Positions 1 to 12,700 of a DNA stretch of 64,000 nt are shown one piece after another. The stretch is from Maylandia zebra (taxonomy: Eukaryota > Chordata > Actinopteri > Cichliformes > Cichlidae), in contig NC_135188.1 in assembly GCF_041146795.1 (NCBI RefSeq), positions 2,609,919 through 2,673,918 of the forward strand. The letters are read 5' to 3'. Position 1 is the stretch's first letter. Each line of letters opens with the position of its first letter. Made by a program: the position numbers and the translations under genes. Below the pieces are notes generated by a model. It saw nothing but the letters and a program-made list of their open reading frames with translations. It did no database searches and was not told where the DNA came from.

Positions 1-585
1 GTGTCTGAGGTTTATTGCTTTCCTATCTGCTGCTTCACATCACAGGTTTTCTAAATGTAATGAAAAAGCGTTTGCAGCTTCCTCTTTCATTCGTTTCACT
101 TCATCTGCTTGTTTGGTGAAGCTGCCCGGCGTTCTGTGCCGATTTAAAGGTCAGCAGAAGTGTAACACAATTGCAGCTTCCTCTTTGAGCGTAGTGACAC
201 AGCAGCTTTCCATGTTGGAGAAGTTGTGCAGTTTCTGTTGTTCAGTCCCTGAAGTGTGTTCATTATCTTTTGAAACAGCAGCTTGTGAATCGTTGAATTA
301 CTGTGTGCTTTTCCTTGACTGGCACGGGCTCAAAGACAAGTCTGTTCACCTTCTTCGAATGCTTTTTCTCAGATTGTGAATCCCAAAGGCGGAGATACAG
401 GATACAGCAGCATCAGCTGCCTGACATGAGTGACATTGATGTATAGATGAGCGAGCCAAAAAGCAGTTATTCATTATGTCTCTTTTAAGCTATTAAGCAA
501 GCTTTTAACAGATATTTGTGCTCCTGCTGAGTTCAGTCGGTCTGTTGTATGATTGTGATTCCTCCTCTTCCTCTTTTCTTTCCAG
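1..585 (+). other. abl2: 3' part of an abl2 intron
   Basis: This stretch precedes the last abl2 exon. It ends in a pyrimidine-rich tract followed by CAG at 583-585, a good splice acceptor. Open frames here are short, and none resembles the ABL2 SH2 or kinase domains, so the upstream exons lie outside the window. I see no repeat or RNA gene in it. Confidence 0.7.
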
Positions 586-2399
586 GTTGGGCGTCATCTT
601 TGCTCGGAGGGGACGGCCGATCAGGCACCTCCCCAGCCCTCCCCAGAAAGCAACAGTCAAGAGATAAATCTCCCAGCAGCCTTTTAGAGGATGCACAGGA
701 TGTGGGCACATTTACACGAGACCGCAAGACTGGCTTCTTTAGCTCATTTATCAAAAAGAAATCTTCCTCGTCACAGTCTTCTCAGCACCAACAGAACCTT
801 CCGATGCCACCCAAGAGAAGCAGTTCCTTCCGGGAGATGGAGACACAACCTCACAAAAAGTACGAGCCTACACCCGATTTCAGTGCTCCTCCTCCCCTGC
901 CCCAGTCAGACAGTTTAGGGGGCTTCTCTGCGTCTCCTTCCCACTCACATGGGGAACCTATCCAGGCACAGTCTCGCTGCTGCGGGGCAGCTTTTGGACA
1001 GAAACCCTCTGGGGGAGGCTTTGGTTCACAGGTGACAAGTGGTAGCAGTTGGAGTGGGCTGGCTGGCTTTTTTACCCCTAGACTCATTAAAAAGACCCTG
1101 GGGCTACGGACAGGAAAGACATGCTCCGCAGACGAGGGTGGAAATATAGTTGGTGGGCCTAAACCTTTCCCTAGGTCCAATTCTACCTCGTCAATGTCAG
1201 CTGGGCTGCCTGATTTGGAGCGCATGGCTCTGACGTTACCCAGGAACCGCAGTGCTAAACCGCCTCTGGAGAGGACTGCCTCAACAACCTCTCAGCCAGA
1301 GAACGGGGCTGCACGACCGTCAGAAACTCTGCTGAGGAGGATGGATGAGGGGACTGCACAGATCAGGGAAAGGCCCAAAGCCAAGCTACTACCCCGGGGC
1401 ACTGCTGTAGGGGTGAGGGCACCGGGGGTCGGGGGGGAAGTTGGGGATTCGGACAGCCTGTCCCGAGTCAGGGAGGGTAGAGAGGAGAGTGGAGGACTGG
1501 ACAGGCAGCAGAGTTGGACATCTCCCTCCAAGTGCTCGGGCTTGAGCATGTCATCAGCTGCAGCAGGTGGGCCGACTCACAACCACAAAGTCCCAGTGCT
1601 GATCTCTCCCACACTGAAGCACAGCCCAGGTGACGTGCACCTGGTCGGGCTAGACTCTCAGGGGAACCGCTTTAAACTGCTGTCTGAGCACCAAGCAGAC
1701 CGAGACAAGCCACGCCTCGTCAAACCCAAGTGTGCGCCGCCGCCTCCCCCTACTCTGCGCAGTCTGCAACACTCCTACAGCGGCGACGGAGAAGAGCAAG
1801 TCGGAGGAATGCCCGTGGAAGTAAATGGGGACACATTAAAAGGTCAAAGGTCAGGGCGAATGTCAGGAGGAATGATGACAGGCAGACCATCAGTGCCACC
1901 ACCGCAAGTGCCTCCAGCTTCTTCCTTTTCTTCTTCTTGCTCTGCCACCACAAACACAACGCCCACTAAAATGGCCAATGGGGCGACCACCACTGCCCCC
2001 TCGCACACAGCACTGTCTGCTGGTTCCAAAGTGGCACTGCGGCGAACTAGGCAGCAAGTGGAGAGGGCGCCCTTGGAGCGGGTTAGCCGCGAGGCCTTGC
2101 TGGACTGCGCGGAATGCCTGAGCAGCGCACTCCACGCCAGCTCCGAAAGCCCCTCCAGCAGCCAGGTTCTGGACGCTGGCCATCAGCTGCTAGACTACTG
2201 CTCAGGTTATGTGGACTGCATCCCTCAGATGAGGAACAAGTTTGCCTTTCGAGAGGCAGTGGGGAAGCTGGAGCTCAGCCTGCAAGAACTGAGAGCCTCG
2301 TCGTCAGGAGGTGGGGGGTTGGGTGGCGTGGGGTCCAACACTGTACTGGATAACCTACACGGCTGTATTAAAGAGATTAGTGACGTAGTGCAGAGGTAG
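586..2399 (+). CDS. abl2: abl2 (Arg) tyrosine kinase, last coding exon
   Basis: This exon encodes the long C-terminal half of an ABL-family non-receptor tyrosine kinase, which couples kinase signalling to F-actin in the cytoplasm. The acceptor at 583-585 splits a codon after its first base, and the frame stays open for about 604 residues to TAG at 2397-2399. The region is rich in Ser and Pro, with PxxP stretches for SH3 partners. An SNSTSSM-containing block near 1180-1200 resembles ABL2. The last ~105 residues (from about 2075) form the F-actin-binding domain, with LLDCAECLS, QVLDAGHQLLDYCSGYVDCI and the terminal EISDVVQR. That domain matches ABL2 better than ABL1, which has a different helix there. 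A Gly-rich insert (SSSGGGGLGG) sits before the last helix. SH3, SH2 and kinase exons are upstream of the window. The first 12 codons of the open frame before 586 are intron. Confidence 0.93.
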
Positions 2400-5300
2400 C
2401 CACCGTGACGCCACAAATCTTCACCTCTAACTACCCAACAGGTCGCTTTGATTCCTTTTTTATGTTTCAGGTTCTGTTGACAGCTTTCTGGGGACGGATC
2501 GAGACGCACCTCTGCTGTACCTCACACTATCACTACAAGAAATAACTTTTTTTTTTTAATTGTTTACAAATCAGTTTGATAAAATGCCAGTGTGGACACT
2601 AATTTTCCTCTAACCTGTACATATTGAGAAATAATATACCAAACTAAATTCAAGTCGCACCATAAAACGTTTCACCACAACTTTTTACGTGGCCTTGATG
2701 TAAAGGCGTCCTTGCTGCCTGAATGTCGAGTGTATCAGCTGTGTGTAGCCAGCCGACAGAGTAGGTAAAGCTCACTCTGCTTCCCCTCAATTTAAACTCA
2801 AGAATTGTTTTACAAATATGTAAGTGTACCGTTTTCCTCTGTGTCTGGAGAACCAAGTGATCGTGAGCCATTTCGGAAATTACATTCATGTGAACTCCTT
2901 CGAGGTACGAGGGGTGGTGGGGGGTGTTCTCATAGGCCAGTTGGACAAGTGTAAAAAGGTTATAAATAACACCCACACCTGCTTTGTCCCTTGTGTGGGG
3001 TTAAAGTCTGGTTGCTTTTGTTTTGTTTTTTTCAATAGTAACCGTGAAATTTCCACATGTCCACCTAATCATAATAAAAGTTTTAGCGATTGCCTACAAA
3101 AGTAAACGTGTGCATTTCACAGATATTCCCCACAGCACTGACACATAATGAACGAACACAGAATTTGTCTTTGCTTCTGTGACTGATGTCCACACCTTAA
3201 CGTAGTGCCACAAGAATGGGGAATCTCCCCAGCCCCTTAAAGCATTTCATTATTCGTGTCCAGTTATCCTCGCACGCTGCTTCGTTGTTTTGCACGATGG
3301 AGCTGAAACACGTGGAGTGAGGAAAGATAGAGCACAGGGTAGCACACGAGCAGGTGAACTGGGACAGTGTTTTTATAAGTGTCCTTGCGAGTGTGGACAG
3401 TGCTGGATTCCCTGTAGCCTAGTCATGGCCTCAGTGCCTCATTCTTCAGTGTAAGAACGCTGCGAAATGCAGAGACCTACTTCACACTAATCACACAGTA
3501 CTGATCTCTCAACTAACTGCAGTATGTCTTCAGCACATGAGCAATTTGTACATTATTTGGTTCACAGAAAAATGCTTTTTAGAATGTCTATGTATGAACT
3601 TGAATTTTAAATTATTGTTGTTTGGGGTTTTTTTAAAGCACAGACCTATTTTAAAAGAAAAGCTATGTAAATATTTGACTTCTTTCATATCCAGCAATCA
3701 AAAGATTTATCTGTGGTCACAGCATAAAAAACAATGTTTCTGACTGAAGAGATGTATTTCAAGGCCCATCCACCCAGATCTGATTATCTGCTTTATGAAT
3801 GTATTCTTCTGTTCTCAACCTGGTTCAACTGCGTGTCTCTTTAATCCCTTAAGGTGCCATATTCTTTTTTCCATTTAACTTACTGGCCCATACTTTGTTT
3901 CGATCACACTAAATAAGTCCAGAGATATCTGCTCTGTTTTTTGAGCACAAGCAGAATTGTGTACAGCACATACACAACTTGTATTATTTTCCTTTTTGTT
4001 TGTTTCCTTTCTTTGGTTCTCATATTTATGTACACTGGATACAGCCTCGATCTCATTGGTTCATTGACACATGCTCTGTACATGTAAAATTGTAAACACT
4101 GCTGCAAGTCCGTAACACTTTTAATGCCTTTCAATGGCATGTCTTTTTTTTTTGTGGTGCATTTCATCCTTTAATTTTTCTTCTTATTGTGCGTCAGTAA
4201 AATTGCCCTTTTTTGCCAAACAGGATGCTTTTAGACGAGCTGATTTTTGTGCATTTAAAATAACATGAAATGAAAAATGCCACCTTTCTTCACAATTCTT
4301 GGTGCCTTTTTGTGAAACAATTTGTCCACTGCGAGGACTCACAGAATGTTCAAGTCCCTCATTAAAACTCATGCGTATGTTTCGATTTCAATGACATCGT
4401 TATAATCCTGTCACTGCACTGCCGGTTTCTGTCATTTGGAGGTTAACGGCCCGATGCCAACATGTGCTGTTTGGCCATATTGGATATTTGCCAGTTGGTG
4501 TCAGCATTTGTAATAAATGCATTAAAATTTAGAAGAGATGTGAGAAACACCCTTCAACCACGTTATGAATGTTGATATTCTATATCTTGTCCACCAGAGG
4601 GTGCTCTGCGAATTTCATGTTGGCAACACAGCATAAATAAATACATGAACAGATTACCCCAATAAATGCTAAGGAAATATTTTTAGTTCTGTGTGTCTGA
4701 AAGAAAGAATATTGGATCAACAATTGTATCAGTCGGACTCTATTTGGAAAATCTGTAACTAATGGGGTTTATTTGTGGCTGTTAGCGCTGTTAGTCCGGT
4801 CACACAAATCTGCCTGATCTGATCACACTTCAGTCTAAAACCTTTAGAACTGACTAGCACCAGATTGGCCTTAGTTCCTCTTTACTTTGTGTGATACGCC
4901 TTTTTAGATGGTGAAAGAAAAAATCCTGAAATCACGCATTTCTTTTCCAAACAGTTTTATTTATTTTATTTTTTAAGGATTCAATTGTTGATTGTCAGCG
5001 AACTGATTTCGTACCAACTCACAAGCCTGATCTCAAGACCAATGCTGTTTAATATTTAAGCCTGACCACAACATTTTTGCTCATCCTCAGTCCTTTACAT
5101 TGACTTTATTTATGTTTTTTGACTGCATTGATCCTGTAGATCTGTTTATTTTGTCTTCTCATGTCTCCCTGTTGTGGAGTACAGCTCTGGAGAACGTGCG
5201 TACGTATCAATATACCAAAGGCCGCGTCTTCAGTTGTATGAGTGCAATGTAAAATCAACACACAGACACACCGTAATGAAATATGTGAAACTAAACAGGG

Positions 5301-5460
5301 ATGAAAAATGGCAGATGTTAACATTAACTTTTTTATTGTACAAAATATATATTTTGTGTTTTGTTTTTTTTATTTAAAGCTCACATTATATTACTGTGAA
5401 GTTTTGCTTATCAGTGTTAAGCCTATTGTAAATAATAAAGATATTGATGAATATTGTTTG
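2400..5460 (+). other. abl2: abl2 3' untranslated region
   Basis: AT-rich non-coding sequence runs from the abl2 stop codon to a strong AATAAA at 5434-5439, about 3 kb. An earlier AATAAA is at 3073-3078 and could give a short 3'UTR. The extent is inferred from these signals and the lack of splice-linked coding sequence. No conserved RNA gene is visible. The small open frames are not supported. Confidence 0.6.
5434..5439 (+). promoter_or_regulatory. Probable distal abl2 polyadenylation signal
   Basis: AATAAA is followed within 30 bases by T- and GT-rich sequence (TTGTTTGGTTTGTGG), the usual layout of a vertebrate poly(A) site. Interspersed repeats start soon after it, consistent with a gene end. 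Confidence 0.6.
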
Positions 5461-5574
5461 GTTTGTGGTTTATTTGCAGTAAATTTCAAGTGGAACAGAC
5501 GATGTTAGCCAAGTGTTGCTAATATGAGGGCCATTTGTTATTTGGGGTTTTCTCTTTTTTATCTTAGGGTCTAT

Positions 5575-5655
5575 ACCTTACAACACAAAGCGCCTCGAGA
5601 GAACTCTTGTTGTGATTTGGCACTACATAAATAAAACTGACTTGATTTGAATTAA
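5575..5655 (+). repeat. Teleost interspersed repeat, 3' tail
   Basis: The segment carries TTGTGATTTGGCACTACATAA followed by ATAAAACTGACTTGATTTG. A closely similar tail is at 21900-21960, and a reversed, diverged one is near 12390-12440. This is a common fish short-repeat tail. I cannot name the family with confidence. Confidence 0.6.
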
Positions 5656-5760
5656 ATCTTTCTGTGTAAAATATGCTGCTCAAAAGCTTAAGGAACACTT
5701 AAAATTACACATTGGATACAGATCAATAAAATATTCAAGTTGAAAATCTTTACTGTCAAG
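5640..5760. repeat. Probable DNA-transposon terminal remnant
   Basis: TGCTGCTCAAAAGCTTAAGGAACACTTAAAA resembles, in shorter blocks, the ends of small Tc1/mariner-type elements common in fish (a GCTCAAAA core then GGAACACTTAAA). Only one end is evident and no transposase reading frame remains. Confidence 0.35.
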
Positions 5761-6330
5761 CAGCAGGCCCTGTCTCTATCAACTCTCTTGTACACCGTCC
5801 TTTGGTTTGGATGGCTGACTCCAGGTGTATAAACTCATCGAGCTTCACTACCTCTACTCTTTCCATGTTTATCGTTCAGCCTTTCTCCCTCTCATTCACA
5901 CACGTCTTCTATCTCACTCACACTGACTTTATTCTCTCTTCTCTCCAGAGCATGCCTCCACCTCTCTAGGCTCTCTGCCACCTACTCCCTACCCTTACTA
6001 ACGTTGTCTGCACACACCATAGTCCACAGAGACTCCTGTCTGACCCAGGGGCTTTTTGTATGCCCCTCACGATTCCCATTGTCACCCCCACCCTTCTGCA
6101 GCACCCATGCACCGTTCTGTTTTTGGTGTGCCACCCCAATATTTTAAGTGGCCCCCATATGGCCACCCCTATGAAAAAATTCTGGATGCGCCCCTGGTCT
6201 GGCCTGTCCATCACCATGGCAACCAAGAAGGGACTCAGATCCAATCCCTGTTGTATTACAACCATCATACATGTCCTGCAACTCTCTCTACTGTTCTCCA
6301 TCAGCACTGTCAAAGCAAACATAGCATCTG
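5760..6330 (-). mobile_element. Degenerate non-LTR (LINE) reverse-transcriptase fragment
   Basis: Read on the minus strand, the segment encodes pieces of a LINE reverse transcriptase. Around 6322-6210 there is MFALTVLMEN, VVIQQGLDLSPFLVAMVMDR, and further on a stretch meaning roughly 'weakly related to MDEF-Y-LES-IQ' near 5840-5790. The blocks are interrupted by about 100 bases at 6090-6200 that look like another repeat, and frames are broken. Two relatives of the same family are at 43015-43570 and at the right window edge. It is a dead copy. Confidence 0.7.
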
Positions 6331-6706
6331 TAGTGTATTTGACTTTTTCTGTAAAAAAAATAATTGATGAAACTAGGACAGCATAGCAGACACTTAAAAT
6401 GAACTCCGGTAATTCACACGTTTGTGGATATAAAAAAAAAAGGTAAGATTCAATAATATAATAACAACATCTTTATCAAAATCACTGGAAACGACTTTTA
6501 CTTGGATGATTATTTATTTATTTATAGTTTTAGTCGTTTTGTGTCAGAGCATGATCTCCTGGTCAAGTGACTACTCTTACTTTATTTTCACTGAATGCTG
6601 AATGTGATGAGCGTCATCATCATCATCAGAACGATAATCTTCCTCATACCATGACGCCTACCCCACACCATATCCGACTCCTCCCCGCCCAGAGCCTGTT
6701 GTAAAG
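6331..6706. promoter_or_regulatory. Intergenic gap and probable osbpl9 promoter/5'UTR
   Basis: AT-rich sequence gives way near 6640 to a C-rich stretch (CCGACTCCTCCCCGCCCAG) just before the osbpl9 start codon. This is the likely core promoter and 5'UTR, inferred from position. No TATA box is clear and the transcription start cannot be placed. Confidence 0.4.
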
Positions 6707-9700
6707 ATGGCGTCCATCATGGAGGGGCCGCTCAGCAAGTGGACCAACGTCATGAAAGGCTGGCAGTATCGCTGGTTTGTTCTGGACTACAATGCCGGCC
6801 TGCTGTCGTACTACACGGTACGTTCATCTCGGCTGCGATTGTCAGCATGTCTTGCTCAGGAGGTTAGACTGTGGAAGTTGCGGCTGGTCGCCAGCAGAAG
6901 TGGGAGAAGGGCCTTGTGTTTGTCAGGAGTTGGGAGTCTCAGCTGGCAAAGCGAGGCGAGTCTCTGTTGGTGACGGATGCGTACGTTGGCCAATAGCAGA
7001 GGCTTTCGAATGCTAACTGACCAATCGGGTGATAGCATTTTTTGCCCATGCTTCTGCAATTGCGGCTAGCTAGCACAGCTACACGCTAAAACCCCACAGT
7101 ATTCACGTAGAGATAGTTATGGATCGTTTAAACTGTCAGGGGAAATGAAGAGAGAAATGTGTGTGGATGCGTGAGAGGCGACCTTTGTTCTGATAGTTAA
7201 CCAAGCGAACAGCGTTCACTAGTTTCCTTAAAGCCATAAAGCTACACTGCAAAGGTAGAGAGTGGCTGCTGGTTAGTTAACCTCACCGGGTGTTTGAGCA
7301 GTATATAATGTGGACTGTAAACCAGGCAAAAGTTATAACCGCTGAAACAAGCTGTAGGGAAGAGCGAGTGCCGTCCATTCCTCTGACAGAGTGAAAAAGA
7401 AATCAATGTACTCTTGTTCACATGGAGAGCGATTGACAGTGTTATTCTGAAGGGATGAACACAGTAACCTGAGCTGTCAGGTAACCGTGACTGCAGTTAG
7501 TGTGCTGAATTATAGTCGTCACCATGATAGGAGGAGGTGTGAGAAGAATCTGCCAACAGGATCTCAAATAATCCTGATTGGCGGTCCAACATTGTATTGA
7601 TGGCATGTGTGTTGTCTTGTGGGTCTTTGATCAGTTTGTTGTAGGGCTGCTCGATTATGGCAAAAATGATAATCACGATTATTTTCACTGAAATTGAGAT
7701 CACGATTATTTGACGATATTTATTTAACCCTTTAAGACCTACCATAGAACCAAGTCCGCCAGAGCTTATATTATTTTTTTACATGCTGTAGTGCCATTTG
7801 TGGGAGCATTTCAAGTTGCTATACATCAATACAACTGTTATAGCCCAAATTTTAATAATATGTATGCATTAAGTCCATAGTAATTACATTAATTGCAAAA
7901 AAGCGCAATAAACTACAAAAAAAATTGAAAATCTTTTTTTTTTTTTTTTTTTTACATATATTTCTACTTGGAGAAATTTAAGAGGTTTATCCCTCAAAAC
8001 TTTAAATACAAAAAAGTTGCAAAAAATAGTTTACAACAACAGGAAATTTATTTTGAGTATCTTCATAGTTTTATTTTGGAGATACACCAATTTTTATATA
8101 TACTGCAGGAAAAACAAAAAAAAAACAATCCTATGATGCAAATTTGCAAAGAAAACAGCAGGTGCATCAAAATAAACTATTTCCAGCAGTGCAATTCGAG
8201 TTCTAAGCATCACGGAATCTATTCAGAAAAGTCAAACATGACTTATAAAAACACCAGTATAGGCTTTTAAGGCCTACAAGTAAAAAACTACATTTTCCGC
8301 GAAAATGACGTCACTTCCGGTTTCGGGCAGGAAATGCGAGAGTTCACGTTGACGTCTTTTTCAATGTGGGAAGTGTTAAGAACAGCTGATCAGATCGGCA
8401 AAGTGTTTCTGGAATATTATGTTTTTGTTCCTGCAAGTGCTTTTTATGCAATTTTTGCAAAGCTTTATGTGGAAGCAAACCGTGACTTAGGACAAGCTGA
8501 TGGCATCAGATGTAAGTACAACTCCTCCGGTTTCATATGCAAAACAAATTATTGCGCTAGCTTACATGGTTCAGGTTCTACAGGGATTTAAAAATAGTTA
8601 CACAAAACAGAGCATGCTGCTCTGACTGGCTTTAAAGGGTTAATAATAACAATGTATTGAATAATGACTTTAAAAAATAATATAAAATAGTGCAAATACT
8701 GATAACAGTGCAAATGTTTGCAATATAAGAAATAAATGAAAAATGTAAACATCTATGTTTAGTGAACTTTGCAGTGTTGCTCTGTGGTGCAGCTACTACA
8801 CCATAGCAAAGTTTACACACTATGTCTACTTGATCCACGTCTGACTCCGCGAACCCATAATGTTTCCACACCACTGAAGTTTTTTTTTTACCTCTTTTTT
8901 CAACCAAGGCAGTCACTCTCCTGTCCAAATAACTTCTGCTTAGCTTTCCGAGCTTCCCTCGGGTCCTCTTAATTGTTGTGATGCGTGTTCGAAATGCAGA
9001 GAGGTGCGCTCGATTTACCACACGGAGCAGCGCAAGAGTAAAGCATGAGGGAGGGAGGGGCTAATAATTGGCTCAGTCATTTTTAATGATCGTTGAAAGC
9101 CCAGATCGTAATCGTGATTAAAATTCGATTAATTGAGCAGCCCTAGTTTGTTGATTCTCTGTCTAATATATCCGCTACAGTTGTGATCAGGAGTTTACAC
9201 ACAACTTATTTCTTTAAGAACTTTAAAATACAAGAACTTGAATTTATCTAGGATTTTCTAATCCACACTGGGCCAAAAATACACATAGCGGCTCGAATAT
9301 ATACATACAACCCGACTATTATTTGGTTAGATGTTTCTTGGTGAGTTGCACCTTCACCAGACACTTTTGGTAACCATCAATAAGCTTCTGGCATAATTGT
9401 GGCTGGATATTTTTTAACTCTTTGCAGAATTTGAATACATATTGGGGCTACCACCACCATGCTTGACAGTTGGTACAATGTTCTTAGGTTTGAAAGCTTG
9501 ACCTTTAGTCTACAAAAATAAATCTGTAATAGTGGCAAAAATAATGACCATTGCATCCAAACAGCTCAATTTTCTTTTTCTTCATTCGGTCATAAAACAT
9601 TTCTCTAGACACCATTTGGTTTGTCCGTGTGGGCCACTGACAATTTCAGTTGAGCTCGAAGGTGTCGACTTCTTGGTCAGCGCTTTTACACTTCATGGCT

Positions 9701-12700
9701 TGAATCTTCATGGTTCTTGAACATCCTGAGCAAGCGTCACTCATCTGAGGGTGACAGGGTCTTCTTCCGTAGGTTAGTGAAGTGCTGACAGAACTGAATA
9801 ATTTGTATTTATATAGTTTTTTAAAATGATGATCTTGGAATCTGCAGTTGTCTACAAATGGCTCAAGTGATTTCCAGAGCTGACTTTGCCATTGTTCTGA
9901 ATGTCGGTTCATCCAGTGAGTGTCAAAAAATTTATTTTTTATCCTGGTAAAGAGAAATCTCCAGTTTAGTGTATCGTGATCACTCAGGAGAAGTTATCAG
10001 ACACACACTGTAGAACCTTCAGCCCAACTTATTCCAAGATCAGAGAGAGTGTATGTATGTATTTGACATTCATGCGCAGGGTGAGTGTGTGTACTGGCTT
10101 TGATTTAGCGCTTTTATACTCTACCTGAGCACTTTTTGCAACATGCCTTATTCACAAGCACACGATTTTTTTTCTATGCTTTTTCTACTACAGTGCTTTC
10201 TGTCTAACATTCACACACATTTATGCTCTGATGGATATATCGGAGAGCAACTCGGGGTTGGTGTCTTGCCCGAGGGTATTTGGCACGCAGACTGGAGCAG
10301 TCAGATCAATTAGTAAATGACCTGCACTCCCTCCTGAGCTACAGACACCTCTACTTCTGCCTGTATTTGCATCCCTGTTTTGCTCATGTCCAAATTTATT
10401 CTGAGCGTTATTCATTTCAACAAAAAGTAAGAAACTTTTTTAAAGTAACTCTAAAAATATGGTTAACATGAATTATTAAGCCACGACATCAGTCACATTT
10501 TCTGCCATTTACTTTTATTATTTTAGGAGAAATCTTCTCTATTTTCTTATAATAAGACTTTTGGAACTTCTGGACTTTTGAAAGTTGTTGGAATTATTGA
10601 AATTTCCGAACATAAACATGTAAAAATGTGCTTGCATTTAAATGCACATCATGTTCTCATACTTTAAATGTTTTGATCCCTGACTGTTTGTTTTATTGAT
10701 TCACAGTCAAAAGACAAGATGATGCGAGGATCCAGAAGAGGCTGCGTACGACTCAGGGTAAGAGCCTCGAACCCTTCGTGATAGTTTTCCTTAAATGTAT
10801 CCTGTGCGTCCTTGCTTACCTGCTTTACCTTTGTTTCTGGTTATCTGACATGATTTGGTTTGACGGGTCTCTGTTTGTTGACGTAGTTTGACGAGTTTCA
10901 CATACTCATAAATCTGCTGCTACGTTCCAGTAAAGCACTTCTCCTTTTCTGAGCACTTACAGTTTTGGCTGCTGTCCACTAGATAGCAGCAGTTGTCATA
11001 CTTGTGTGTTTGTTTCTTCTTCATAACAAGGGAGCCTTGGAAGAATGAGCTTTCTTTTTATAATTGTGAATGTCTAAAGACATGAAGGATAAAAAGCAGA
11101 ACTATGTCTGTTGACCAATAAAAAGGTTAAAAGAAAGTGTCTGGTTGCTTTTTGCTCATCGTGCTGGTTTGCTGCGTTTGAAAGTAAACCTGTTTGTCCT
11201 TGGTTTGTGAATTCACTGTATGTTCTAACATGACTGGGATCAAAGGTTGAGTTGAAGTAAAGTTTGCACACTCGAGACGAGGGAGGAGATTGTTGATGTG
11301 ACCAAAACAGAGCTTCTTAGTCTGGCCTTGTTGTCCGTATCTACGTAGCCATTTTATACACTTCTAACCTTTAGACTTCCTGGAAGCTGCACATCAACAT
11401 ATTAAGTTTCTTGTGTTTTCAGTTGGCTGGTTGACTTAAAAAATAGGAGAAAGTTGATTATTTTAAAAATAAGCACTCACTATTTTAGCCAGGTAGGACC
11501 GAAAAGAGGAAGTATCTTCTGAAACTATCTGTACAGAGGATCCAGTTTCATGTACTCGTATGTAATCATGCAGTAATGGCAAATGAGATTGTAGAAAACT
11601 ATCAGATTAAAACCCTGAACAAACTCTTAACGAGTCACTCTGCTTTGACCCGTCTTAAATAGCAGCAAAGTCATATCCTCCGATGTAGCGTTATACTGGT
11701 TGCAGGGCATTTTCCTTCAATTGAATATTCAGTGGTTTTGCAGTGAAAGTCAACATTATTCTGTGATAATGAAATAGCAGTCAACATACATGATGTCGTT
11801 TGTTTCAAACATTTTAATCAGACAGGATGTAGGAGAGTGCATCCCCATCCTGAACTGTGCTAATGCTGTCAACACACTTCATGACTGGGTTGCATTATCC
11901 TGATTGATTATTTGGTCAATACCCTCTCACTCCACAACGTCCTCAATTGTCAGACAATCGCCGGTGCTATTTTTATGAAGAGAAGCACCATGTCAGTCGT
12001 TCACTACCTGTGAAAAACGCCCTGTCCAAACCCAGTGGTGACTGCAGTTTAGTACATTTACGTCATTAAATTAATTAAACTCTTGTCAACAAAGTCATTG
12101 TTGTGGCTGCGTGTTATTAACCCTCGAGCAACGCTGTGTAGTTTTAATATCACAACCAACATGTTATTAAATCTAAACACTGTCAGACAGCCTCTCTGGC
12201 TAGGCTGGATGTTGCGTCCAGTTTTGTGTTTACTGATGTTTACTACACTTTCACACAGTATGTTTATATATTTGGTTTAACAGGAACTATATGATGGTGG
12301 AGTTTTCCATGTCTATAAAATTCACTGGCCACTTCATTAGTTACACCTTGCTGATTCAGCAGGGTGCAGGTAATGGTGCTCGGAGATTTTAATTCAATAC
12401 AGGTTTATTTATATCACAACAATGGTTACCTAAAGGCTCTTTATACAGCAGTGTAAAGAGTTTGCAGTATTTGGGAGAAAAGCCCAACAGTCAGACAACA
12501 AAGGAAGAGAGGAAGAAGCCTGTGGTAGACCCAGGCTCAGGGAGGGGCATCCATCTGACCGGTGGGGGTGAGAGGAAGAAGAAAAGAGAAAGAAGACGCA
12601 TGTTCAGGATATGCTGCAGTGGTATATGAACATCTGTCGATGCATTACTGGAAATCCTGTTCAAGTCTTAAGAACAACAAGTCAGCATTCATTCTGAGAG

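Larger units (their letters stand above)
7642..9145 (-). mobile_element. hAT-family DNA transposon copy, non-autonomous
   Basis: The ends are inverted repeats: TAGGGCTGCTCGATTA at the left and its reverse partner AATTGAGCAGCCCTA at the right. The copy is flanked by an exact 8-bp duplication GTTTGTTG (7634-7641 and 9146-9153), which is diagnostic of hAT insertion. Near the right end, on the minus strand, a remnant of a BED zinc-finger transposase N-terminus survives. The catalytic part is missing. A second element is nested inside at 7738-8639. Total length is 1504 bp. Confidence 0.85.

Noticed and set aside
549-585. First 12 codons of the 616-codon frame as part of abl2
   Set aside because: They are a polypyrimidine tract ending in CAG, a splice acceptor. 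The coding exon starts at 586.
586-2399. Assignment to abl1
   Set aside because: The C-terminal block SREALLDCAECLS...LLDYCSGYVDCIPQ and the VALRRTR motif fit ABL2. The corresponding ABL1 helices differ.
8334-8591. 85-codon frame [12 protein letters not shown]... as a gene
   Set aside because: It lies wholly inside a nested transposable element and has no recognised motif or splice context.
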